A stretch of 64,000 bases of DNA from Valencia hispanica (GCA_963556495.2 OY747721.1:9582149-9646148), one strand, 5' to 3'; counted from the first letter of the stretch, positions 41,301-54,150 are shown. Notes: generated by a model not told the origin, from the letters alone. Translations and numbers: made by a program.

Positions 41301-44300
41301 GGAGTTTTGTAAACAAAAGGTCCAAATCAGCAACAAAAACATTCAGTTAAACAAGACACTCCATTTTTTTCTGCCACTATGGATATTTGGATCATATATG
41401 TTTTTGCTTATCCAGTCCCTTTGTAGAGAGAGCAGGACACATGAGGAAAACAAGCATCAACATGGAAATCATTGTGGGAAGAAAAATTGAGCTCATTTCA
41501 ATTTATCATACAATTAATTGATTTATTGTTTGCGACAGGTCTGGTATCTAGTCTTTGCTAGTAGAAGCTGAAGCTAATTGTTAGGAACTCGACGGCATGG
41601 CAGAAAAGGGTCGGGCTTGGTTTATATGTGAAAATAGCACATCAACGCTGCATTTTTTACCCAAGAAAGAGGAGCTGAAGAAGAAACTGTTGGAATTTGT
41701 CTTGGAACACCGCCAGCAGAGTTAATTACTTGTTTGAAGGTGGCATAAGAGTCACATTGCTGTTTGCCAATCAAACGGGAGACATTTTTGTGAATAATGA
41801 GTTACTCATGATCCTGACGTGTCCCCACCCACTCACTCGACAAAATACAACCTCCTGAAACAGAAGCGCCCAGAGAATTTATTCCACATAAAATGGCTCA
41901 AGGCATTCATCCATACTAGAAACAAGGGGGAAATTTATTGAGAAATGAGTGACTGAGACCTTTAAACTTAGACAAAGATGACCTTAGTAAATAAGAAAAT
42001 GCAGTTTTCAAACAATGATTTCATTTATTTGAGGAGGAAAAAAAGAAAACTACCAGTATGCAAGACAACTTGGTCCTATGTGAAAAAAATAACTGCCTTT
42101 GATCCTAAGAACTGCAATCAAGCCTTTATGATAAATGAGAATGAGTCCTTCATATTGCTGTGAAAAAATGTCGGTCCACTCTTGTTTACAGAAGATCAGG
42201 TCAAAGCATTTCAGTCAATAGTGAGCCTGAACCTCAACTGGGTCACTCTAACCGACGGACTTGCTGAGGTGGATCAGTGTCCTGCTGCATGTCCCAAATG
42301 TGCTTGTGCCTATATCATAACATGATATAGGCACAATGATATAGGATATGGGTGGGGGCTTATATTTGTATAGCTTTCCGACCTTTATAGCCAACATTTA
42401 CAACTTCTATTTGCATTTAAGCAGGTTATCTTTGTATGATATTAACATTCGTTTGATGATCTGAAATATTCAAGTTCCAAAAAAAGGTTTCTAAAATCTG
42501 TAATGGGCCTAAAAACGATAGCGAGGTACTGTAGCTAAGAAGATGCTGGTGTTTGTATTGTTTACCTGCTCTTTCTGAACATTTAACTGCTGCAGAGCTT
42601 TGGCAGTCTGATCCTTCTGGCACTCCAGGTCTTTCTGTACACCTGAAAGCAACTGCTCATAGTGCTTTTTCAGGTCAGATTCTTTCTCTGTAGCTTGAGT
42701 GCTGGTTGAAGCTGGTATAAGGAAGGAAAAATAACTACATTAAAATTAGACAATTATTAGAATTAAAATTAATATTTGGAAAAAAAGCTTCTACTAAAGA
42801 ATTCTGTTTTTTTCAGGATTCTGTCAAATATTAACAGCAAAATACTGTATTGAATTGCTGGGAAATGCCAGATAATAATAATAATAATAAAAAAACTCAA
42901 CTTAGATGCTATGCATTATTTGCTGACTTAATTTCAAACCATTTATCAAAACATTTCCATTTTCTGTATAATAGTATGAGGATGCAAAGTATATTTACCC
43001 TCAGAGCTGGGCTGTGCTTTGCTTTCCTGCTGGTGTTTGGCCTGAGCCAGCTGCTGCTCCAACTCCATTGTTCTGGCAACAACCGACTGCACAAAGACCT
43101 CTCTCTGCTGATCGTAGACCAGCCACTGCTGGTTCTTTTCCAGAGCCTGATGGTAAGATTTTACAAGTGTTTTACACAAGCACTCTGTGTTTTGTGAAAC
43201 GAGTAACATGTAACATGAGTTTCAGGTGATGGAAAAAAAAAACCCTGAAGTTTTGGAGATCATTTTTTTTTCCATACTGTTGGGAAGTAAAGTGACAAGG
43301 AACATGATATGTTGAACTACATGGGTTTGATCCAGAGCTGCAAAGGGATGTAATATTTATTAATGCGATTAAAAACATATTTAGATCCCTTTGCTCCAAT
43401 ACCCCTAATGGTAAATGGACTGAACTTGTATAGTGCTTTTCCAGTCATACGGACCACTCAAAGCGCTTTACACTGGAGCCACATTCACCCATTTGCACAC
43501 ACATCTATACACAGAGCTCGGTAGGCAACTTGTGGTTAAGTGCATTGCCCAGAGGCACACAAACATGTGAGAGGAGGAAGCTGGAATTGAATCTACGACT
43601 GTCCGACTGCAAGATTTCTACTCTACTTACTGAGCCAGAGTGGATAAATAAGATCCAGTGCAACTTATAACCTTCAGAGATCATCATATTAACAGAGTAC
43701 ATGTGAGTAAAGTATTCTCATGGGAAATATAGAGCAAAGATGATGGGAAGGATTCGAAAGACTTGACGCTGGATTGGAGTTTTTACTTTCCAGCAGGACA
43801 ATTACCATAAACATATAGCCAGAGCTACAATAGAACAGCTATGGTCAAATAATATTCATGTGTTAGAATGGTCTAGTCCAAGGGTCAGCTATTTTTACTC
43901 TGAGCCAAGTTGTCATTGGTGCAGCTAAATAAAATTTGTTGGGAGCCACAATATGACAAAATACCCCTATTTGAAAAAAAATAAATAAAACCTACTATAA
44001 ATTAAAGGATATTTTATTTATAGATTTTAATATATCTTTTGCAATGGGACAATTAATTCTGTAGAAAAAAAAAAGCACGTAATTTGCAACATACATACAT
44101 ACATACATACACACACACGCGCGCATGTCTTGCTATACTTGTGTTGACATTGTATTGACTTCCATTGATTTTACTATGCCTAACCCAGACACTTTCCCTA
44201 AACCTAACCATTACTGATACATGCCTAACCCTAACCTAATTCACACCATACCTCTAAACCTAACTAGTAGAGTTTAATAGCTAGTTAAACATTGTGGGGA

Positions 44301-44388
44301 CCAGGCAAAATGTCCTCACAACTACAAATGTCCCCACAATGCTGGTGGCCTGTCAAAGGTTGGTGCACACAAGTATAGTTATACATGT

Positions 44389-44419
<31 letters not shown>

Positions 44420-47400
44420 AAAAACCTTCATGAAAAACAAAAGAAATCTGTACACCATCAGCATCCCTCTTAATTGAAAGCTTATGCATATATTGCATGA
44501 AAAAGCTTAGGAAAATTCACTTCCGCTAGCATTTTTAAATGACGTTGCATTTGAAACATTGCTCAATTTTCTTTAGTCTGGCAAGCCATCATATATGTAT
44601 TCAAATATATATTCTGGCCACAACCCATTGGTAGAGCTCAGTCCTAGGGGCATCTTTACAATCTACCGTTGTCTTTCAAACAGTCTCTGCACGCAACTGA
44701 CCAACGAACAATGTGACGTATTCATAGTGACGGAAATCAGTCAACGGAGGAGTTCTCTATACACTGTCGAAGAATGGACCAACCTGTAGAGCAAACTTTT
44801 TGCTACTGCTATGGTTTGTCTAGATTTCTAGGCTATAATTCTTTAGCAGTTTTTGCCAAAGTTATTAAGAGCCAAGGTGGAGGGTCTAAAAACTCCAGAG
44901 CCGCAAGTTCCAGACCACTTGTCTAGTCAAAGTCCGGATCTAAATCAAGTTGAGAATTAGTGGGAAGATTTGCAAACATGCCACTTACAAAAGCTCTACA
45001 GCCAGTCTGACTCTGTAAGATAAATTTGCAAAGATAATTTCTTTCACTTCCAATTCAGCAACATTTTGTGTTTGTCTCTTCCATAAAACCCTAATAAAAT
45101 ACATTGAGGTTTGTGAATTTAATACAGGGAGACCAATATACCTTCAATTTCCTGTAGTACACAACCACACTACCATATGAAAATGTTTACAATTTTATAA
45201 ATGTATGAAAATATACAAAAATGACCAAGTGGACTCACATCTTTGAGTTGATCTTGCACCTGTACCAGTTCTGCAGCAGGTGCCTGCCCATTCTGAAAAG
45301 AGAAAGAAGCTTCTTGTAAAGGCTGAATTACAAAGAAATACAGACATTGCATCTGATCTGAAAAAAGTTCTATAAATAAAAAAAGCTTGTAGTATCCGTC
45401 TTCTTATGCACCAATGAGAAAAAAAAAAAAGGTTTTAAAGCTGGCCAGGTTGTGCTAATAGGCGTTTTGTTCTTCTGAAAACTGAACAGATGCAAAAAAT
45501 CTTATTTTAATTAAAAATAACAATTTTCATATCTATTCAGCTATTAGGGGGGGGAAAAGGATACAAAACTACCAGATCTGCCACAGGCACAGAAATTACA
45601 CACAGGCTTGCTGATTTAAATTATTCAGCCTAACTTTTAATAATTCAAGAAAAACACAGCAGCAAGTGAAGAATCTATGCTCTTCCACATTTAAGTCTTG
45701 AAAACATGACCTAGGTCACCAACCCTGCGGTCTACAGCCTCCATCTTCAGAGGATTGCTGGTCATATCACTTTTCATTATAAGTCTTCGAGCCTGATCTC
45801 GATCTGTATGCATTCTTCGTTTTAAAATGTCATACTCGTTCGGAATCAGAGACATCTATATTGGTCAGGATTTAAATGTGGCACCTGAAAAAACCCAAGA
45901 CTGGAAGTGTTGAATCTACATAATGCTAGATGGATGAAGAGATGGGCAAGGTGAAGAATGGACAGGTAGATGTATGAACAAACCGATGGATAGTGGATGG
46001 ACACACTAATGGATAAAGCTAAATGATATTAGAAAAAAAAAAATAACATTACTGTTGACTATTGCGATATTGACTTCATAATAAATGTATGCCCTTGTGG
46101 TGGAATCTACCTGCTGCAGCAGTTGAGTAGTAAATTTACGACCAATACTTTCAACACTGTTTCCATTAAGTATTAACTTTTAATAAGAACCATGATCAGA
46201 TTAGATTTAGCAATAACGAAAGTTAGAAGTCATGTGTCACGCTCAGACAGCTCAGCTAGTCAGATTTTCACTGCCAAGTTTGTTTAAAAAAATTTTTTTA
46301 AAGGAAAGCTTTCAATTAGTTTATGCACTGCAGATAGCCTGAAGCACCCTCCTGTCTCACGCATAAAGCATCCATTTCTGTTGCCTTACCAGAACAACGA
46401 AGTAAACAATGCAACAAATTATAAAAATGGGACACGCGTACTTCTGCTCATTTGTATCCATGCTTTGCACTTTTAATGCTTTAGTCTAAGAATAGATTTA
46501 AAACAAACATCTTCCATCAAAGACATAAAGCACCCTGGTGACCTTTAAGAAACGATAAAAAAAACCCATAAGCTTTGTTTTTACGACAGATGTAAAAACA
46601 CCTCCATTCTACCTGAAAGAAGAAAGTCCTTTAAAAATATATATATATATATTTTCCTTACGGCTCTAGCTCCAGTGATACAATAAATAGTCATACATAA
46701 CAGATGTGTGTGGGGTGGGAATACTCTTTAAATAAGTTTATTAGTGGGAATACTTCATTTGTGTAATATAGCTAGATTTATACATGTTCCACAAAGTCTT
46801 GCATGTAATTTTGCTTCCTTACAGGGGAGGAGGAAATCTGATGACAGCTTTATAGTCAATGTAGCAGCAATGGGTCTACAGTGAAGAAGTGGCTTCTAGA
46901 GATTCACTTTTATCTCTTCTATAAGCTTGGCTACTCTGCTGATGGCAGATAAAAAGGAGGCTACTGAAAAATCAGATTTTCAATGTTACCATGCTTATTA
47001 TGACTGATGTATTTCTGAGCAATAAACCCTTCATGATATAACGGTAAGGAGACTCCAGGGAGAAGGTGATGTCAGCAGTCTGGGAAAATTGAGATTAAAC
47101 ACTGCCACCTGATGGAAAACAGAGGAGCTGCAGTCCCAACAAACCCCTTTTATCCATTAATCAGTAATGGAAACTAAATATGTAACCATGCAACAAAATC
47201 TGTAGCACTCTCCAATGAGTTAGTAAACTGTTTATGAGAAATATTTCTTTACAGATCTGTGACAAATAGCAACATAGCACAAAACGTTATAGGTGTATTT
47301 TAATGACATTTTCAGGAAATGTCTGCAATGGGACCAGGAGATTAGAATATGGGGGTGATCTAAAAACCGGTATTACCAAAAAGAATAGTGACTTTTGTGA

Positions 47401-50279
47401 ATAACTACTGAACTAATAATGACAGTGTGAATCCAGCTGCTAAAGGTATGTTTTCATGGTCAAGGAATCTAAAAAAGTTACAATTAGATCACAACATTGG
47501 GGGGTGGGGTGAGCTGCCTTGGCCGAGGTCTGCACTCTATGAGTGCTTTTCTAGTTTCTATTAAAATGGAGAAATATTTTGTCAGAGGTTTGACATTTTC
47601 TTTACACACATTTCATGTCAATTTTTTCATGGGGTGGCACAAAGAGGTAGAGCGGATGCCCCATATACGGACGCTATAAGTCCTCCATGCAGCTGTCTGG
47701 GATTCGATTCCTGAATTTGGGACCTTTGCTCTATGTCTTCCATTCCATCTCTCTCGCTGCCTATTTTCTGTCTGAAAACTGTAAATAAAAGCCACTTGTG
47801 TCACAAAACCCAACATTTCCCATTTTCTAGACCCAAATTCCCAGGGTTTTCAGTCCCTTTTGGTAAATTCAAGTACAAACACAAACGTTCTAAAAATATA
47901 CTTCAGATGAATGAATGGATTGATAATGAATGGACAAATAAGGATAGATAATAAAGAGACTGATGGAATGATAGATGAACAGATTTAAGGATAAAAGTAA
48001 CATTAAACTTTCCATCCCAAAGCAAATGTCCTATCCATGTCCCAGGTTAGCCTTTGTTTAATCAATAATGTTAAATCATAATCATTAAACATCATCATTA
48101 TCAATTACCTTGGGTAGATGGATTTAACTTTAAGACAACAGGATAGGGAATAAAGTCTGGAAATATATATACCCCCCCATTTATGGATGGCCAAACAAAT
48201 GGAGAGACTGAGTCATGGACAGGAGAAAATAAGGTACAGGTGGATGAACAAATGGACAGGTAGAGGAGTAGACTGATTGACAAAGGGGTTGAAAGATGAG
48301 GGACAGATTGATGGATGCACAAAGGAATATATGGACAAACGGACTGATGGAAGGACAGGTAGAAAAAAAAGGATGGATAGACACATTTAAGGATATATGG
48401 AAAGATGGAGGGAAAGATGGATCCACAGACCGACAGAGATGGACAAACATTTTCAACATTTGACCCTTTTACAGCTTTTAATGTTGGAAAATATAAATAT
48501 TATTCCAATAATTGTATCTTTCGATACGTCTAGAGACGTAGAAAACTGGAATGTTCATATTTTTCTACACCTCATAGGATCACTGACTACTAAACAGGAA
48601 AGAACCAAAACTGAAAGAGATCAGGGTCACCACTGATCATTTCATCTTTTCCATCCCTGTTAAAATAAATGTCAAATATATGAGACATTTACAGTTAGAC
48701 TAGCAATAATATAATAGAAAAAGTCACGAACAGGTCCAGGTAAATTTAAAGATCAGCTATATCATTTCCATGGAACAGAAAAAGCAACCAGATCATGTCG
48801 AGATGAGATGTCTCTTCCCCGACTAATTAGAACATCTTGACAGGTAGCAGCGTATTAGGGTTAGCCTACCGCGGCCTGCGTTTCCAAGGACTGACAACGA
48901 GCAGAAACTGTGGCCAGCTTGTTTTTCAGATTCTCCGTTTCCTGTGACAAGCTTTGGAACATCACATCTCTCTGCTCTGCCTCTCTCCTGCGCTGCTCCA
49001 GCTGGGCCTGCAGCGACGCCACCACCTAAACACACACAAAACTCAGCAAGCTAAAGAGCCTGTATGACACCACAATCGTAACTTTTTTTTAACCAAAGAG
49101 TTTTAACTGAAAAAAAGAAGAATGAAAAATTTAAAAAAAATATATAGATTGTTTTTTTTGTGTCTTCTGTGCAATTATCCTCCTCTCATAATCTTTGTAG
49201 CGTGGCTGGAAGTCTCATGGCGTCAACCACTTGCATGTCTGATGAAACTTAATGAGGAAGATGCAAGCATGATTAATGTCTGGGCAAAACAAAACGCTGA
49301 CATTCCATTTACCAGCATGTCATTTGTGACTTTGGCCTGCTGCCGCTCTGACCACTCCAAATTAGAGTCATTTCTGCCACAATAGAAGACATATTACACA
49401 AGAATAAGCAGCAAGTTTTTTACACCGGTGTCAAACAGCAACATGACATGAATGCTAATACATACAGACAGCAGCCACAGACAAACAGTTTATAAATGTC
49501 AAGCGAACAGAATATAACGCGTTGGTATGCGGCTTCTGCTGGTTGTCTAAACTTCACTTTGCAGAGCTGCTGTCAAAGTGGGATAGAAGTGATTTCCCCG
49601 TCTGTTTGTGGCAGCTCATTGGAATTCCAGTATGCTTTTGTTTTTTTTCCTTCCCCCTCTCTGTCAGTTTCCCACATGCCACCAATACAATGCCCAGAGT
49701 GGGGAAAAAAATATACATCAGTAAATAAATCGCAAGCTGAAAAGTAGAACAGAAGACACTGCTGTGGGCATCTTTTCATTTAAGCAGGACTGTATTGCCT
49801 CGGCGTGTCCGTGTATTTTGATGTACATGCGTGTAAAGGAGTCTTCTTGATGGATAATAAAACATATTTTAAGAGTTGGCAGTGTACATACCTCTCCTCC
49901 TTTAGCTGACAGCTGTTGTCTTACAGATTCTAGTTCCTGCTCTTTAACCAGCAGCTGCTGATTGTTCCTCTCGCGCAGTGTCTCGAGCGAAAGAATCCTC
50001 TGGAGAAACAAATACACATAAAAAACCAAAAAAAACCCCCCCCAAAAAAACAAAAAAAGAGATTCAAATCAGAGAAAGTGAACCCTTTACCTCCAACAGC
50101 TTGCTCTTGTCCGAGTCGGGTGGCCTGATGTGCCGTTTGGCCTGCTCGTCAATCTTTTTCCTCAAGTGACTGTTCTCCTTCCGGACCTTCTCCAGCTCTG
50201 CCTCGGCCTTTGAGCCAGAGCTGTTGGATTTGAAACCCAACTTGGAGACAAGGGTTTCTTTGGCACCTTTAGATGCCAT
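38362..50279 (-). CDS. cep55: Centrosomal protein of 55 kDa (midbody abscission scaffold)
   Basis: A coiled-coil protein that moves from centrosome to midbody and recruits ALIX and TSG101/ESCRT for cytokinetic abscission. Twelve coding exons join in frame (high to low): 50279-50091, 49999-49892, 49025-48870, 45292-45239, 43146-42999, 42711-42566, 41018-40825, 40615-40492, 39106-39035, 38915-38790, 38574-38362 (stop TGA 38364-38362); with the non-coding first exon there are twelve in all. The product is 509 aa (human 464). The start is MASKGAKETLVSKLG. Residues from about 170, ALEKNQQWLVYDQQREVF, are nearly identical to human and lie in the ESCRT/ALIX-binding region. KDFENEKLDRQ and KVLKELRKARDQI are family signatures. 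The C-terminal CPKCQAPYPTSRHRELLAHI...YC is the ubiquitin-binding zinc finger. All introns are GT-AG. Confidence 0.96.
39600..40130 (-). mobile_element. Tc1-like transposon relic in cep55 intron, antisense
   Basis: GTAGGACTGAGGTCTGGAGA, the GTTGTCATGTTGGAAGAC stretch and CACCCCCTGAATGGCCTGTA follow the order of antisense fish Tc1-like elements. No frame survives. Confidence 0.45.
40160..40218 (+). repeat. Retroposon 3' tail
   Basis: TTTCCCTCTGGGATCAATAA, AGTATTTTTGAATTGAATT is a 3' terminus commonly found on fish LINE/SINE copies. Only the tail is clear. Confidence 0.45.
41560..41900 (+). mobile_element. MITE-like repeat with THAP-like 42-codon remnant
   Basis: An ATG at 41597 opens 42 codons to TAA at 41723-41725, reading MAEKGRAWFICENS, then LHFLPKKEELKKKLLEFVL. 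The W..., P... and LEF pattern recalls the middle of a THAP DNA-binding domain, but the zinc-binding Cys residues and the final HF motif are not visible. Similar starts occur in fish non-autonomous transposons with a THAP-type relic. It lies in a cep55 intron, opposite strand. Assignment is tentative. Confidence 0.35.
43405..43650 (+). repeat. Dispersed fish repeat in cep55 intron
   Basis: TAAATGGACTGAACTTGTAT, AGTGCTTTTCCAGTC and the following GCCCAGAGGCACACAA part form a repeat that recurs widely in teleosts. A related, diverged piece is at 55620-55850. The class is uncertain. Confidence 0.5.
43740..45115 (+). mobile_element. Tc1-like relic split by another repeat
   Basis: At 43780-43890 the sequence follows the QQDN to SPDLNP part of a Tc1 transposase gene (CAGCAGGACAATTACCATAA). 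The downstream part resumes at 44930-45115 (TCAAAGTCCGGATCTAAATC, AGAATTAGTGGGAAGATTT). Between them are microsatellites and the 44126-44385 inverted-repeat element. No frame survives. Confidence 0.5.
44126..44385. mobile_element. Short TIR element with degenerate CCTAA repeats
   Basis: TGTCTTGCTATACTTGTG at the left (44126) faces CACAAGTATAGTTATACA at the right (to 44385). Inside are CTAACCCAGAC, CCTAAACCTAACC and CCTAACCCTAACC words that look like interstitial telomere repeats, then GTGGGGACC... TGTCCCCAC inverted words. Elements of this form are frequent in fish. It is flanked by CA/TA microsatellites at 44092-44120 and 44388-44420. Confidence 0.6.
45925..46020. repeat. Degenerate GATGGA-type array
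   Basis: ATGGATGAAGAGATGGGCAA and similar words repeat irregularly. It is related to the arrays at 47905-47990 and 48180-48450. Confidence 0.55.
47316..47556 (+). repeat. Dispersed repeat, second copy of the 27-kb family
   Basis: Shares GGAAATGTCTGCAATGG, GTGAGCTGCCTTGG and TGAGTGCTTTTCTAGTTT with 26986-27195, same strand. It lies in a cep55 intron. Confidence 0.6.
47630..47815 (+). mobile_element. tRNA-derived SINE
   Basis: GGTGGCACAAAGAGGTAGAG contains an A-box-like part, and GGGATTCGATTCC (about 47699-47711) is a good B-box. The body (TTTGCTCTATGTCTTCC, CTCTCTCGCTGCC) and a TAAATAAAAGCC end match a common fish SINE family. It is diverged, so not a tRNA gene. Antisense to cep55. Confidence 0.7.
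47905..48450. repeat. Degenerate GGATGGA/GGACA arrays
   Basis: Purine-rich words such as ATGAATGGATTGATAATGAA, ATGGACAGGTAGAGG and GGAAAGATGGAGGGAAAGAT repeat with a shifting period at 47905-47990 and 48180-48450. The long open frames over them are repeat artefacts. Confidence 0.55.
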
Positions 50280-53060
50280 GGCTGTCTTTGTTAAAAGCGC
50301 AGATGTGAGGTAGAGTGTTCTAAAAAACACACAAACAATTTCAAGAGGCTATTATGCATGGATTTGTATCTAATAATTTGTCCAAAATTAAAACAGGCAT
50401 TATGATGTAATAGTTAGTGAATATTGACCATATTTTGTGCAACTACTACAGGTTATTAGATATATTTTGACCATAGTTAATGACTCCAATTGGGTGAGGG
50501 TCATTTCACCCTTTCGCCATTTTATACTTTTGTAAATTCCATTTTAAATCCCTGTTCTATGATTATTATGATAGACGGGGAATGCATATTTTAGCTAAAC
50601 TTAACTACAGATTTCATACAAATACAAAGTAAAGTCCATGAATGTTATTTCTTAGCTACAAGCACATGGCACACTGCTTTCTGCAGGAGTATTGAGGCCA
50701 CGCCCTCTACTGGTGCTGTGCATTCTTCATCGTCATAATTATAGAGAATCTACAGAATTCCAGTAAGAAACATTGTGAAGGCCCCTTTGCCCATAGAGTC
50801 TATCATCCTCTAAACCCAGCCATCATCAGGCGCCTTTAAGCGCAACTGGACACAAATGTAAGGGTGAAGAAACTGATGACCATTTGGACAATTGTAGAGC
50901 CTGATACAGAGCCATGTTCAACAAGGCTGGACAGCGACACTAAAGAGGAAGAGACTGAGCTGGAAGGAGTAAATATGGAAGTTGACTTTATTTATTCATT
51001 TATTTTATTTACCATTCCTGTTTTTGTTTTTCAGTGAAAGAAACTGCTTAATAAAAATGAAAACCTGATACATTTCAACTCAAACAATTGTGGAAATTTA
51101 ATGATTTCATTTTTTCTTACACTCATGGCCTATGAAAAAACAAATCTACATTTATGTTTAGACATGAAAAAGTCTGTTTAAATTACTTCCCAATTTCCAG
51201 GTAATTCCCATTACGTCTCATAATGTTCCCTGAAAGTTTCCTAGTAGGAGTATTTTGAAAAAGGGATCAGAACCTAATTTTGTCATCACTATTGTTGAGT
51301 CTTATTTCACTCATCATCTATTAATTTTATTTCCAGTGCAAAAAAGAAAAAACAACAATAAGAACTCTTTATTAAGAACTGGAATTAAAGTAGAAAAAAT
51401 ATATAATAAAATCTAATAATAATGATTAGAACTGCAAAATAATTCATCACAATCATCATTGCTATATCAATGTGTTTAATATAAAAGGCAAAGGACTATT
51501 GGATCAAATAAAAAGGCAAAATTTCAGGTGCAATACATTAAAACTTGGCTTTTCAATTACATCTGGCCAGTTGGATGGACTTTCAGGAAACTTTATGCCC
51601 ACAACTGATATCTTAGCAACAAAGATCTGAGCGCTGAGGGGTTTGTTATTATGAAATAGATTGTGAACATTACTAATACGGAAAATTTGTCAATGGAATA
51701 TTCTATGACTATATTGCAATGCTATGTTGTTCTGTCCATAGCTGGGCAACACAGAAGTAACAGCTAAAAACAACGTATGTACACACTCTTACCCAAGGGC
51801 AACTTAACTCATGATCAGGGTGTTAAATGCAAGGCAACTCTATTAACAGCTCCTATGTTTTTCATTGACGAACACCATGAACCTAAAGAAATTTACTAAA
51901 TAAATAAAATTATTAGGGATGTGTATTGGCAAAAATCTGGTGATACGATATATTGTGATACTATGAGTAAAACTATATATTGTGATTTTTAAAACCAAAT
52001 TTAACTGTAGAAAAACTGTCACAGCATTCTAAACACTCCAACCTGTTTCATACTTTAACACATCCACTTGTATAGATCTAGTTGATACACTGGACCAAAG
52101 AAGGTGAAACCAGCCACCAAGTAGCAGTCATACTTTTAAGATTACTACAAAAATTACTGTTATAATTAATGATTCCATTCAGATGATTAAAAAAATAAAG
52201 TAAAAATCGACATATTGCTGTTTAATATTGATAGAATATCATGACATAAAACATCATGATATATCGGCGTATCGATATTTTCTTACATCCCTAAAAATTT
52301 GTATAATCTAGCATAGCTTTGAAAAGATTTTCATTTAAATGAAGACTAACCTTTAAGGTAAAAGAAAATAAAGGGGGCAGGTCTAAATAAGTATATACTT
52401 CTATCTACCTCCCCCTCAAACAAATAGCCATGTAAATATAAATTATAGAATACCACTGAATGTAAATATGTATTCCAATTGGCAATTCGAGTTGACACCC
52501 AGGAAAAGCAGTAAAAAATTACTTTCTGGGGGGCTTTTCAGAAATAGAGTTTCACACTTTAAGCAATATTTTGTTTAAGCCATTTGTAACGCAAACTATT
52601 CCTGAACGGGTTAAACCAGTCTATGTATCGTTGCTTTTGAACTAACCCGAATTTCGTGTGCTTTATAGAAACAGAAAAAAGGCACTGAAATATCAGAATA
52701 AGGTTTTCAAAAACCCAAAGGCGTGTTTTAAAGAACCTGTACCAACATGTAGGAAGCGCCAGCCAAGTTCTGAATCTGAAGCTTTGCTACAAATGTCTTC
52801 GAGATGACAGCTTACAGAAAAGAGCAAAACTGACAGTTTTCTCTTTCCATAACTGAGACCTAATATTTTCTAACTTCAATATCCAAATAAAAGTACAGTA
52901 CAACTGTTAGTGACTCAAAGTAACAGAAATGTGGAACACTTACAGATGAGAGCAGATAAAAAACGCTTTCAGGTCACTCTGTTTGTGACGGGACCGTTGC
53001 TCAAACGACACTTTTATTTCCTGAAGTTTGAATTGCAGGCGCTCGTGACGTCACATCCGT
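50280..53060 (-). promoter_or_regulatory. cep55: cep55 5' UTR, first intron and promoter region
   Basis: The coding exon extends upstream to an acceptor (TTTTTTAG) at 50320, leaving about 40 bp of 5' UTR in it. A donor-like CATCT followed by GTAAGTG marks the low end of a non-coding first exon at 52944, extending to roughly 53010-53040. A perfect CRE palindrome TGACGTCA sits at 53046-53053. TTTGAA-type words nearby (53024-53035) could be a CHR element, as in many G2/M genes. The MITE at 51914-52293 and a gene-free rest fill the intron. The first exon's start is not defined. Confidence 0.55.
51914..52293. mobile_element. 380-bp MITE with TA-bounded TIRs
   Basis: TAGGGATGT at the left and ACATCCCTA at the right form terminal inverted repeats including TA at both borders. 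Subterminal ATACGATATATTGTGATAC faces ATATCATGA... ATATCGGCGTATCGATAT, giving strong self-complementarity. No coding capacity. It lies in cep55 intron 1. Confidence 0.7.
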
Positions 53061-54150
53061 GATGAAGTTCCAGGTGCGAATGTTCGCATTGCCCAGCGTG
53101 TGCCGGTGTATGAAGTGCTGGACGGTGCGAAAGATGTTATGCGTTAACTGTGACAAATTCTAAAAATCTTTCTCATAGTTTTGATTTGAAACATTTGTTT
53201 TCGTGTTTGTGATGTAAGATAATGTAAAATATTATATTTTGCGACTTTTAACCCCCAAAAGAAATATGTCACAGTAGTGTTCCTGTTCCAGTTGATATAA
53301 ACATCCACAAGTTGATATGCATATTCACATTTTAAATATCGGGTTGTCTGTTAAGAATTTTCTAACAACTCATAGACATCACAGGAATTTCCTCTCTTTC
53401 AAATTATGATAGCTGGAAGGCATAGAGCTATACAAGGTCAATTCAAGACAAAACAATATATACTTATTCTATGGTTAATTGCAATTGTTTAAATAATTAT
53501 TTACAATGAATAATATAAAACCGAAAATAGTGCTTTTGGCAATGGAACTGGTCTAAAGGCGACTTACCTTTTAGTTTAATTAGGTGACTGCAGATGTGCT
53601 ACTGAAAGTAGTGGCACACTAAGGTTAATCAGAAAGTTTATTTAATAAGCCGTGGTGAGAGTTTAAATAATTTGATAGAGTGCTGCTGCATGAGTTATTA
53701 AAATACCTAAATAAAAACCGAAATATGATTATGAATAATTAAATCAATTTTTAATTATAGCTTTTCTAAACTAATCATTTTATTATGTTTTAATAGTTTA
53801 TTTAGTCTAGTCTTAGACTTTCAAACAGTTTACTGACATTATTTTAATTTCGTCAACGAAAAATAAAATATATATCGGTAAAATGCACACTCTGCATTGG
53901 GGAAAAGTTTCTGTCGACCGCAAAAAATTCCACTTAAAAAAAAATATATCTTGTATCCAAACACCACTCTATCAGGCTACCCGGGCTGGATAAGTGTTTT
54001 TGATTCATATGTTCTGTGATCAAAAAAATAATTTAAAAAATGCTATGTGAAATAGCCTAGTTTTTGTCCCATATTTGTATCACAGACTGACGGCACGTCA
54101 TTAAAGGGAGTACCGGCACTTATTTTTTTCCACTTAAAGCACTGGGCTGA
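53061..54150. other. Gene-free stretch upstream of cep55
   Basis: AT-rich. No divergent gene's exon is visible next to the cep55 promoter. Confidence 0.5.

Noticed and set aside
47699..47711. B-box suggesting a tRNA gene
   Set aside because: No cloverleaf, and the surrounding sequence matches a tRNA-derived SINE.
48101..48459. 73- and 92-codon minus-strand frames rich in Ser, Pro and His
   Set aside because: They translate the degenerate GGATGGA arrays.
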